From the NCBI RefSeq assembly GCF_000004195.4, contig NC_030679.2, positions 144,158,039 to 144,222,038 on the forward strand: DNA of 64,000 nucleotides, read 5' to 3'. The notes beneath the pieces are model-generated. The model saw only the letters and a program-made list of their open reading frames with translations. It searched no databases and was not told where the DNA came from. Both the position numbers and the translations under genes were made by a program. The first letter of the stretch is position 1, and every line of letters starts with the position of its first letter. The DNA comes from Xenopus tropicalis. Taxonomy: Eukaryota > Chordata > Amphibia > Anura > Pipidae. Positions 34,801 through 37,932 of this stretch are shown here, in pieces.

Positions 34801-37709
34801 AATCAGCCCGTGTATGGGCACTACCGACGGGCCTGTCCCACCGATATCTGGCCTGAAATTGCCCAGATATCAATTGGGCAGGTTAGAAAATCTAGTCGGA
34901 TCGGGGGCCGCATCGGCTCGTTGATGCGGTCCCCGGACCCTAACTGCCGGCCCACTGGCTAGTACGGCAATGCTAGGGGCACCTCGCTGTTACGTACCCA
35001 GTGCCCAGCTGCCAGTCCTTTGTGTTTCAGGCACACTTGATATTTCCAGCCTGATGATAGAGGAGGGGAAACCTCGACTGCCCTTAATGACTTCCACCCA
35101 GCTAAAAGAACAAAAAACCCGCACCCTCCAGGAGGAAGAAAGATCGGAGACAGACTATGAGCCCAGGTAACAATGCCACATCGGGCAGCGCCTGTCCTAC
35201 ACTGAGTAAGCCTGTGTGTCTCTACCTTGGCTTTGTGTGCCCACATCTGCCTTCTTCTTACTACTTGTCACATACACAGTGTAACAATGGAACGGGGTAA
35301 AATGGATAGACTATAGAATATTTCTGATATAGTTAGGCAAAAATATTGTCTATAAAGGCTGGAGCGGGCAGATGTCTAACATAATAGCCAGAACTCTACT
35401 TCCTGCTTTTAGGGCCCGAATTGGCAGTTTAAATTTGCCCATGTCCAACCACCTTTAGATAATGTTGTCTACCATAATCTAGTACAGGTATGGGACCTGT
35501 TATCCAGAATGCTCGGGACCTGGGGGTTTTCCAGATATGGAATCTTCCTGTAATTAGGATCCCCATAAATTAAGTCTGCTAAAAAATCATTTAACCATGA
35601 AATAAACCCAATAGGGCTGTTCTGCCCCCAATAAGGGGTAATTATATCTTAGTTGGGATCAAGTACAGGTACTGTTTTATTATTACAGAGAAAAGGGAAT
35701 CATTTAACCATTAAATAAACCCAATAGGGCTGTTCTGCCCCCAATAAGGGGTAATTATATCTTAGTTGGGATCAAGTACAGGTACTGTTTTATTATTACA
35801 GAGAAAAGGGAATCATTTAACCATGAAATAAACCCAATAGGGCTGTTCTGCCCCCAATAAGGGGTAATTATATCTTAGTTGGGATCAAGTACAGGTACTG
35901 TTTTATTATTACAGAGAAAAGGGAATCATTTAACCATGAAATAAACCCAATAGGGCTGTTCTGCCCCCAATAAGGGGTAATTATATCTTAGTTGGGATCA
36001 AGTACAGGTACTGTTTTATTATTACAGAGAAAAGGGAATCATTTAACCATGAAATAAACCCAATAGGGCTGTTCTGCCCCAATAAGGGGTAATTATATCT
36101 TAGTTGGGATCTATGGGAGATGGCCTTTCCATAATTTCAGAACTTTCTGGATAAGGGGTTTCCAGATACCTGTATGCTCTGTAAACTGTATATATGGAGT
36201 AACTGATCTGCTTTCCCTGTGATGTGTGCAGCCAACTCAGTTTCCCGCGCATCCAGAGGACGCCAAGCTCCAGGCCCTGCCCACAGGCTAGGACTCCAGC
36301 AACAGTGATCAGCAGGTCAGAAGCTCATACACTTCACTTACAAGCAGTTTACATGGAGCAACGGGTTCCTCTTTGCAGTCAAATTCATGTTCTTTATTAT
36401 CAGGGAGCAAACTGCATAAATACTGTCTGACCTGCCAAAATAATTATCAGTGCCTTTTGATACTGATACAAACCATTTCCCAACCCCCCTTTAGGCTCAC
36501 AGTGTCATGCAGCCCTTCCCCCACCTTGTCCCTTTGTGGAGTGGTGGATCCTGGGACTTGAAGTCCCTCCAATTTCTGTGCAACACCCATCATGAAAAGC
36601 AGGGTCTTTGAGTCCCAGAATGCATCTCTTCTGCCATCAATGTTTGTTACAAAACCCATCAGTTAATAGAGCTTCTCCCGCAGAATCCTGCATTGTAATC
36701 TGTTTTTCCCATGGGGCTAGCCATATTCTTCCTTTCCCTGGGTGGCACAGCCATGTAACCTGTGCTATGATGAACTTCAGTCTCACTTTACGGCTGCGCT
36801 GCAAGTTGGAGTGATATCCCCCCCCCCTCACCCCCAGCAGGCGATCAGCAGAACAATGGGAAGGGAGCAAGATAGCAGCTCCCAGTAGGTATCAGAATAG
36901 CACTCAATAGTAAGAAATCCAAGTCCGGCTTGGGACTCCTCCTGTTACATGGGAGTAGGAGAAACAATAGGTTAGCTGAAAGCAGTTCTAATGTGTAGCG
37001 CTGGCTGAAAGCTCAGACTCAGGCACAAGGCACTGAGATGGCGCCTACACACCAATATTACAGCTACAAATACATTTGTTGGTTCAAGAATAAAAGGTTA
37101 AATGGCAGAGGGAATTATTTGCTGTGTAACAGTGTCATTTAGAAATAAAAAGTACCCCATAAATATCACGGCAAAACCCCTTGCTTTTTACATGGCAGTG
37201 TCTGGCAAACAGATGGCAAGGAGGTGTTATTTGATCGCCATTTTATTTACACAGCATGATAAACAGGCCCCTATGCATCGGCACTGTCACAAAACATTCC
37301 ACTCACTGAATGTGCTCGTACTCACTGCTGTGCATCCACACAAACACGTCTGCCTTCCTGCCATAGGCTGAGCTTAATGGAGGAGGAGGAGGAAGACGAA
37401 TACGTGATACAAGAGGATGAGAGCAGCGAGGGTTCAGCAGAGGTAAGGAGTGAGCAAACCTTCAACTGCTGCTTTGTAAGCAGTCACTAAATAGGAATAA
37501 AAATATCTTTTGTTTTTTACTTTCAGTACAAGCCAGATCTGTTTGATTCTGCACTATATGAGGAGGTAAGGAAGGTTTATATATATATTATATATAGCTA
37601 TATAGCGCATATATTCTCATCTGTCTGTATACACGTAATAGTCACATTCATATGCACAGTCCTATCTATATGAATTACACTGATCTCTGTTATACAGGAG
37701 GGCGTTTAA
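1303..37709 (+). CDS. stag3: STAG3, cohesin subunit SA3 (stromal antigen 3), 33 coding exons
   Basis: STAG3 is the meiosis-specific HEAT-repeat subunit of cohesin; it binds the kleisin (REC8/RAD21L) in the nucleus and holds sister chromatids and chromosome axes. The exons below join in frame to 1221 codons plus stop, close to the length of human STAG3 (about 1225). Similarity runs end to end. Paralogue choice rests on three points: SYKQDRE after the DDWLD motif, PVGRV in exon 15, and the acidic tail [10 protein letters not shown], all STAG3-like rather than STAG1/2-like. Neighbours AP4M1 and MCM7 also match the human STAG3 locus. The proposed start is ATG 1304-1306, just inside exon 1. Another in-frame ATG follows at codon 12, and an upstream exon could extend the protein. 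Exon coordinates are given in the block entries. All introns are GT-AG. There are no stops or frameshifts. Confidence 0.95.
2612..3264. repeat. TTAA-type dispersed repeat ('GGCAGAGGG' family), copy 1
   Basis: This copy sits in STAG3 intron 4. It contains the block starting TTAATAGAGCTTCTCC, an internal ~240-bp unit (GCAGCCGATCAGCAGAAC ... CAGACTCAGGCACA) present about twice, and the end AAATGGCAGAGGGAATT ... CATATCGTGACAGAATCCCTTTAA. The same arrangement recurs at 15269-15910 (reversed), 23499-27036, 36640-37178, 49270-49841 and 58665-59074. No coding capacity is evident. The inverted ends (AAAGGGATTCTGTCA type) and TTAA flank at intact ends fit a TTAA-targeting DNA transposon remnant. The family name is not known to me. 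Confidence 0.75.
5191..5722. repeat. LINE-tail-like repeat with 49-bp tandem unit, copy A
   Basis: About eight copies of a 49-bp unit (TAAGCTCTTTTGGGCAGGGC core) end in ATTGTACAGCGCTGCGG, GCGCTTTATAAATAAA and a GATAATAATA microsatellite. That arrangement resembles the 3' tail of vertebrate L2-like LINEs, where a 'TGTAAGCTC...GGGCAGGG' block precedes an AATAAA end. This is a comparison from memory. It is nested between blocks of the ~112-bp array. Confidence 0.75.
6286..6824. repeat. LINE-tail-like repeat with 49-bp tandem unit, copy B
   Basis: This is nearly identical to the repeat at 5191-5722, including the TTCCCACACCTTGTG lead-in and the GATAATAATA end. It is displaced by about 1.1 kb with the intervening ~112-bp units also duplicated. 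The best reading is a higher-order duplication of array plus spacer rather than two insertions. Confidence 0.75.
7872..8338. mobile_element. TTAA-flanked MITE ('CTATCTGGTTGCTAG' family)
   Basis: It starts TTAAAAGGGTGGTCTACC and ends GGTTGTGTTCCCCTTTAA, giving short inverted ends on a TTAA target as in the Xenopus T2-type MITE group. The interior contains TTAACTTTTAGTATG and a 'CAACCAGATAGCTGC' block. Related copies lie at 12904-13326, 14461-14815, 15911-16361, 22098-22330 and 30860-31267, and split at 40548-41470. No ORF is present. Confidence 0.7.
8871..11809. mobile_element. 2.9-kb TTAA-flanked non-autonomous element with terminal hairpin array
   Basis: The left end is TTAACTCTTTTACTGCCA and the right end is TGGCAGTAAAAGGGTTAA. 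These are inverted repeats differing at one position, on a TTAA target duplication, which fits piggyBac/Kolobok-like insertion. Next to the left end are six successive hairpins (8877-9134). Then come a T-rich and CA-rich simple stretch (9193-9480) and a ~395-bp tandem repeat marked by TTTCCAAAAATATATGG at about 9719, 10113, 10514 and 10899, with a degraded fifth near 11295. No transposase ORF or other credible coding sequence is present. It lies in STAG3 intron 6. Class assignment is by inference from the ends only. Confidence 0.8.
8877..9134. repeat. Six consecutive hairpins (palindrome array)
   Basis: Stems read directly from the sequence are: H1 8877-8920 (21 pairs, one bulge); H2 8922-8966 (about 21 pairs, two C/T mismatches); H3 8973-9006 (perfect 16-bp stem, 2-nt loop); H4 9017-9058 (17-bp stem, one mismatch); H5 9060-9090 (perfect 13-bp stem, loop CGATC); H6 9094-9134 (perfect 19-bp stem, 3-nt loop). 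The array is CpG-rich compared with the surrounding intron. The outermost hairpin includes the terminal inverted repeat of the host element. Confidence 0.92.
12013..12513. mobile_element. TTAA-flanked MITE
   Basis: The left end is TTAAAGGGGAAAGG and the right end is GCAGTTCCCTTTTAA, in inverted orientation on TTAA. It sits about 60 bp before the acceptor of STAG3 exon 7. I find no ORF with family similarity. Confidence 0.6.
12573..19750 (+). CDS. stag3: STAG3 coding exons 7-12 (stromalin conserved region)
   Basis: Exons: 12573-12724, 13594-13667, 14897-15020, 18019-18117, 18226-18305, 19643-19750 (residues about 258-469). Exon 7 ([15 protein letters not shown]) follows an 8.5 kb intron filled with tandem repeats. 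Exons 8-9 carry the stromalin conservative domain motifs [10 protein letters not shown] and [14 protein letters not shown], then [17 protein letters not shown]. Exon 10 starts QGAVRLQC, and exon 11 has [12 protein letters not shown]. Exon 10 reads in frame only if the acceptor is the AG at 18017-18018; the next AG at 18020-18021 would drop the Gln. Confidence 0.93.
12904..13326. mobile_element. TTAA-flanked MITE ('CTATCTGGTTGCTAG' family)
   Basis: The ends are TTAAAAGGGTTGTTCAC and GTGAACCACCCCTTTAA, inverted repeats on TTAA. The interior has CAGCAGCTATCTGGTTGC and TGACCCCTATTTCACAGC. It lies in STAG3 intron 7. Confidence 0.75.
13680..14060. repeat. 'CATACACGGGC' family MITE copy
   Basis: It carries the blocks CCCATACACGGGCAGATAAG and CGGTCCCCGATCCGA, shared with copies at 29240-29480, 34738-34965, 42712-43039 and 60281-60601. 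An internal inverted pair (ACTGAATTAGCCCCATAT / GGGGCTAATTCAAATT) is visible. The right end is GTATATGGCCACCTT. Intact relatives carry TAA flanks, so a PIF/Harbinger-like MITE is likely. Confidence 0.65.
14119..14317. mobile_element. Harbinger-like MITE with ~38-bp inverted ends
   Basis: It starts GGGTGAAGACACACAGAGCT and ends with the inverted form (TGTGTCTTCACCC). It is flanked by TAA on both sides (14116-14118, 14318-14320). A 3-bp TWA target duplication is characteristic of PIF/Harbinger elements. Other copies are 33449-33630 and four at 51551-52442. Confidence 0.8.
14461..14815. repeat. 'CTATCTGGTTGCTAG' family MITE copy
   Basis: It contains GTTGTTCACCTTTAAG, CTGTCTGGTTGCTAGGG and TGACCCCCATGCAAAA, matching the family copies at 7872 and 12904. 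It ends close to the acceptor of STAG3 exon 9. The borders are approximate. Confidence 0.65.
15269..15910. repeat. TTAA-type dispersed repeat ('GGCAGAGGG' family), copy 2, reversed
   Basis: It begins TTAAAGGTCACTGTCATGAT, then CAAATAATTCCCTCTGCC, followed by two tandem ~240-bp units in reverse orientation relative to the copy at 2612. It is joined directly to another MITE at 15911. Confidence 0.75.
15911..16361. repeat. 'CTATCTGGTTGCTAG' family MITE copy
   Basis: It contains CTTTTAGTATGTTATAG, TGACCCCGGCAGCCAAAA and the end AAAGGTGAACAACACCTTTAA. It abuts the preceding repeat without a clear boundary. Confidence 0.65.
16362..16797. other. Intron 9 sequence without recognised feature
   Basis: Between a MITE and the tRNA gene I see no exon, no repeat shared with the rest of the window and no hairpin of note. 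Confidence 0.4.
16783..16790 (-). terminator. Pol III terminator of tRNA-Ile
   Basis: A T4 run on the - strand (AAAA at 16787-16790 on +) follows the 3' end of the tRNA by 7 nt, the usual position for Pol III termination. Confidence 0.7.
16798..16871 (-). tRNA. tRNA-Ile (anticodon AAT)
   Basis: Read on the - strand, the 74-nt gene starts GGCCGGTTAGCTCAGTTGGT (acceptor, A box and D loop), has the anticodon loop CTAATAA with anticodon AAT, and carries the B box GGTTCGATCCC in the T arm. The acceptor stem pairs GGCCGGT with ACGGGCC (one G-T pair). A T4 run (complement of 16787-16790) lies 7 nt downstream as a Pol III terminator. No CCA is encoded, as expected for a eukaryote. The gene is antisense to STAG3 in intron 9. 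I see no intron in the tRNA. Confidence 0.95.
17094..17516. repeat. 130-bp tandem repeat, about 3.2 copies
   Basis: The unit begins GTACCCCCTACTGTAAATG. Its starts lie at about 17095, 17225, 17355 and 17485, so the period is 130 bp. Copies are almost identical, with a few point changes in the first. It lies in STAG3 intron 9. Confidence 0.88.
17517..18018. other. Intron 9 tail, partial MITE and unclassified sequence
   Basis: The part up to about 17740 resembles the end of a 'CTATCTGGTTGCTAG' type MITE (ATAGCAACCAGATCGCTGC). A short direct repeat, CAGCCAATCAGAGC, occurs near 17763 and 17806. Nothing else is recognised before exon 10. Confidence 0.45.
18346..19626. repeat. 135-bp minisatellite, about 9.5 copies
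   Basis: The unit contains CCCCTGGAACTATAG, GACTGTTACCCCAATG and AGGCCAGTTAGGGGGGG. TGACTGTTACC recurs at 18381, 18516, 18651, 18786 and so on, a constant period of 135 bp. It occupies almost all of STAG3 intron 11, and its last partial copy ends about 16 bp before the exon 12 acceptor. Confidence 0.93.
19769..19850. repeat. (TA)n microsatellite, about 40 units
   Basis: This is an uninterrupted TA run in STAG3 intron 12, starting about 20 bp after the exon 12 donor (GTCAGT at 19751). Confidence 0.97.
20155..23468 (+). CDS. stag3: STAG3 coding exons 13-19 (central HEAT repeats)
   Basis: Exons: 20155-20257, 21279-21384, 21505-21608, 21827-21913, 22432-22521, 22953-23153, 23398-23468 (residues about 470-723). 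Recognisable blocks are [14 protein letters not shown] with a long Leu run LLLLEEE (exon 14), the STAG3-type linker [10 protein letters not shown] (exon 15), [12 protein letters not shown] spanning exons 16-17, and [15 protein letters not shown] (exon 18). Exon 19 carries the acidic [18 protein letters not shown]. This exon set matches the vertebrate STAG gene structure as I know it. The helical repeats here form part of the kleisin-binding surface in the family. Confidence 0.92.
20528..21178. repeat. ~125-bp tandem repeat, about 5 copies
   Basis: The unit contains CACAGAGGCCCAAACAGCCC and GATTGCCAGTCCGGGCCTG. Starts are near 20560, 20693, 20821, 20944 and 21069. Length differences come mainly from a C-run. 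A related fragment in reverse orientation lies at 22565-22670. It lies in STAG3 intron 13. Confidence 0.88.
22098..22330. repeat. Partial 'CTATCTGGTTGCTAG' family MITE
   Basis: It begins TTGAGTTAACTTTTAGC and includes CATCAGCTATCTGGTTGC. The right part is missing or diverged. It lies in STAG3 intron 16. Confidence 0.6.
22565..22670. repeat. Reversed fragment of the 20528-21178 repeat unit
   Basis: TGGACTGGCAATCTGTGG ... GGGGGCTGTTTGGGCCTC is the reverse complement of the unit tandemly repeated in intron 13, here as a single copy in intron 17. It shows that the unit is a dispersed repeat amplified locally at the other site. Confidence 0.75.
23499..24846. repeat. TTAA-type dispersed repeat ('GGCAGAGGG' family), copy 3, left part
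   Basis: It starts AAAGGGATTCTGTCACGG. A T2-type MITE half (TTAAAGGGAAACTATACCCC) is nested near 23540. About four tandem ~240-bp units follow, each carrying GCAGCCGATCAGCAGAAC, separated by long C-runs. The copy is interrupted by the LINE at 24847 and resumes at about 26995 through 27036 (ends GACAGAGTCCCTTTAA). This is the largest copy in the window. Confidence 0.8.
24847..26782 (+). pseudogene. LINE ORF2 C-terminal fragment: reverse transcriptase to C-terminal Cys/His motif
   Basis: One uninterrupted reading frame (about 645 codons from the insertion point to the TAA at 26780-26782) encodes the second part of an L1-clade ORF2 protein. Visible in order are [15 protein letters not shown], the RT motif [20 protein letters not shown], the catalytic [10 protein letters not shown] (FADD), a conserved [10 protein letters not shown] block, thumb and connector sequence, and near the end a Cys-Cys-His-Cys motif, CPRC-x8-H-x4-C. 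The endonuclease and the first RT motifs are missing, so it cannot act alone. The upstream ATG of this frame (24788) lies in host repeat sequence. Tx1-like identity is inferred from the motif style and the Xenopus context. Confidence 0.88.
24847..26994 (+). mobile_element. 5'-truncated L1/Tx1-like LINE with target duplications
   Basis: The insertion is flanked by the direct repeat AAAAAGTGCCCCAT (24833-24846 and about 26997-27011), which is continuous in uninterrupted copies of the host repeat. It begins inside the reverse-transcriptase domain (5' truncation) and ends with CCAATAAAAAATTTACC and an A-rich tail. The tail and target duplication fit target-primed reverse transcription. It sits in sense orientation in STAG3 intron 19. 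Confidence 0.92.
27134..33842 (+). CDS. stag3: STAG3 coding exons 20-27 (C-terminal HEAT repeats)
   Basis: Exons: 27134-27221, 27303-27383, 28397-28489, 28973-29132, 30503-30630, 32001-32102, 33233-33381, 33720-33842 (residues about 724-1031). Motifs include [13 protein letters not shown] (20), [15 protein letters not shown] (22), [13 protein letters not shown] (23), [15 protein letters not shown] (24), [13 protein letters not shown] (25), [13 protein letters not shown] (26) and [13 protein letters not shown] (27). At exon 22 a tandem AATCAG makes two acceptors possible (first base 28397 or 28403, a two-residue difference). Introns 19, 23 and 25 have been enlarged by repeat insertion. Confidence 0.92.
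27422..28040. mobile_element. Inverted-repeat element with 15-bp target duplication
   Basis: It is flanked by the direct repeat TAAAGTTAACATATA (27407-27421 and 28041-28055). Inside, a ~105-bp segment starting CTTAACGCAGAGTTGGCGCT (about 27580-27688) is repeated in reverse at about 27932-28040, with high identity. The left 158 bp are unpaired. There is no poly(A) tail and no ORF. The long target duplication argues against hAT, Harbinger or TTAA classes and suggests an endonuclease/reverse-transcriptase mechanism, such as a twin-primed retro-insertion or a Penelope-like end. It lies in STAG3 intron 21. Confidence 0.75.
28072..28270. repeat. Dispersed vertebrate repeat fragment (GGAAGGAATTTTTCCCCC type)
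   Basis: CTTGGAGTCAGGAAGGAATT and TTTTCGCCTTCCTCTGGATC are phrases I know from a widespread fish and amphibian repeat. I do not assign the family. It follows directly after the 15-bp-duplication element. Confidence 0.6.
28577..28898. mobile_element. T2-type MITE, TTAA target
   Basis: The left end is TTAAAGGGAAACTACACC and the right end is the inverted GGTATAGTTTCCCTTTAA. The TTAA target and the TTAAAGGRR start match the T2 MITE group described for Xenopus. The interior shows no coding sequence. It lies in STAG3 intron 22. Confidence 0.85.
29240..29480. repeat. 'CATACACGGGC' family MITE fragment
   Basis: It starts AAGGTGGCCATACACGG and contains CCCCATACACGGGCAGATAA. It lacks a clear right end. 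It lies in STAG3 intron 23. Confidence 0.6.
29666..30452. repeat. Element with ~112-bp tandem unit, copy 2, right end missing
   Basis: It begins TACAGGTATTTGATCCG with CATTATCCAGAAAGCTC, then about six tandem copies of the same ~112-bp unit as at 4097-7809. It breaks off within a unit, about 50 bp before the exon 24 acceptor. Confidence 0.82.
30860..31267. repeat. 'CTATCTGGTTGCTAG' family MITE copy
   Basis: It contains TTTCAGCAGCTATCTGGTTG and GGTCGGTGACCCCCATTTG. The right end, GGTGAACCTCCTCTTTAA, touches the next MITE, so the two share the TTAA. It lies in STAG3 intron 24. Confidence 0.7.
31265..31940. mobile_element. TTAA-flanked MITE, ~0.7 kb
   Basis: The left end is TTAAAGGGGCAGTACACC and the right end is AAGGTGAGCAGCCCCTTTAA, inverted on a TTAA target. 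There is no ORF with family similarity. It ends about 60 bp before the exon 25 acceptor. Confidence 0.75.
32152..33180. repeat. Element with ~112-bp tandem unit, copy 3 (nested starts)
   Basis: Two successive left ends are visible (CAGGTGCGGCATCCCTTATT near 32155 and CAGGTATGGGATCAGTTATC near 32302), followed by about seven ~112-bp units. The right end is missing and the array stops about 50 bp before STAG3 exon 26. Confidence 0.8.
33449..33630. mobile_element. Harbinger-like MITE (GGGTRAAGACACAC family)
   Basis: It has the same ~38-bp inverted ends as the copy at 14119. The left flank is TAA and the right flank is AAA, so one flank has mutated. It lies in STAG3 intron 26. Confidence 0.78.
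33846..34042. repeat. 46-bp tandem repeat, about 4 copies
   Basis: The unit is AGCAGCGCTATACAGGGGCA plus CCATACAGTATTTGGGGCAC and a few more bases. It lies directly after the exon 27 donor and fills nearly all of STAG3 intron 27 (228 bp). Confidence 0.93.
34071..37709 (+). CDS. stag3: STAG3 coding exons 28-33 (disordered, acidic C-terminus)
   Basis: Exons: 34071-34294, 35031-35166, 36232-36315, 37367-37442, 37527-37565, 37698-37709 (stop TAA 37707-37709; residues about 1032-1221). Exon 28 ends the folded part ([22 protein letters not shown]) and adds a basic patch KRRRG that may be a nuclear signal. Exons 29-30 are low complexity and poorly conserved. Exon 31 encodes the acidic [19 protein letters not shown] tail shared with mammalian STAG3. 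Exon 32 has the STAG-wide PDLFDSA motif. The last exon supplies only Glu-Gly-Val and the stop. Confidence 0.9.
34491..34690. mobile_element. hAT-like MITE
   Basis: The left end is CAGGGGTCCTCAAACT and the right end is AGTTTGAGGACCCCTG, an exact 16-bp inverted pair typical of hAT MITEs. The 8-bp flanks (CCATAGAC and CTGTAGTC) match at five of eight positions, consistent with an older insertion. It lies in STAG3 intron 28. Confidence 0.82.
34738..34965. repeat. 'CATACACGGGC' family MITE copy
   Basis: It starts AGGTCCCCATACAGGGGCC next to a TTA and contains CAGCCCGTGTATGGGCAC and GATGCGGTCCCCGG. The right end is diverged. It lies in STAG3 intron 28. Confidence 0.65.
35486..36178. mobile_element. 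Element with ~112-bp tandem unit, copy 4, reversed
   Basis: The left end is TACAGGTATGGGACCTGTTA and the right end is GGGGTTTCCAGATACCTGTA. Between them are about five ~112-bp units in reverse orientation. Both ends are present, so this is a compact complete copy. It lies in STAG3 intron 29. Confidence 0.82.
36640..37178. repeat. TTAA-type dispersed repeat ('GGCAGAGGG' family), copy 4
   Basis: It carries AAAACCCATCAGTTAATAG, one ~240-bp unit, and the tail AAATGGCAGAGGGAATT ... CCCCATAAATATCACGGC. It lies in STAG3 intron 30. Confidence 0.72.
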
Positions 37710-37801
37710 CTTACAGCCGATATCCCAGAGCGAAGCCAAACTTCGGGATTACTTTGTGTTAGCGACCCAAGCGCAGTTGTTTCCTATTCAGTTAGCCATT
37801 A

Positions 37802-37807
37802 ATTAAA
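37802..37807 (+). promoter_or_regulatory. stag3: Candidate STAG3 poly(A) signal (ATTAAA)
   Basis: ATTAAA lies 93 bp after the STAG3 stop and is followed by a TG/T-rich stretch (GTTTGTTTATTCTG). It is the only close match to a poly(A) signal on the + strand between the stop and the AP4M1 coding region. Confidence 0.6.
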
Positions 37808-37813
37808 CGTTTG

Positions 37814-37848
37814 TTTATTCTGCAAAACTCTTCATTCTTGCATTTATT
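37814..37848 (-). promoter_or_regulatory. ap4m1: Candidate AP4M1 poly(A) signals (two AATAAA)
   Basis: On the - strand AATAAA occurs at 37848-37843 and again at 37819-37814, 85 and 114 bp after the AP4M1 stop codon. The second is only a few bases from the STAG3 signal on the other strand, so the two 3' ends probably abut or overlap. Confidence 0.65.
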
Positions 37849-37932
37849 CAAATCAACATCTTGAGGTGAGTTTGTTGCCGGAAGATAATGTGCAGTCCTT
37901 ACGCGGTATATAGGGAGCACAGAAGCTCACAG

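Noticed and set aside
1303..37709. STAG1 or STAG2 identity for the cohesin gene
   Set aside because: The PVGRV linker, the acidic EEEEEDEY tail and the AP4M1-MCM7 neighbourhood fit STAG3 better than STAG1/2.
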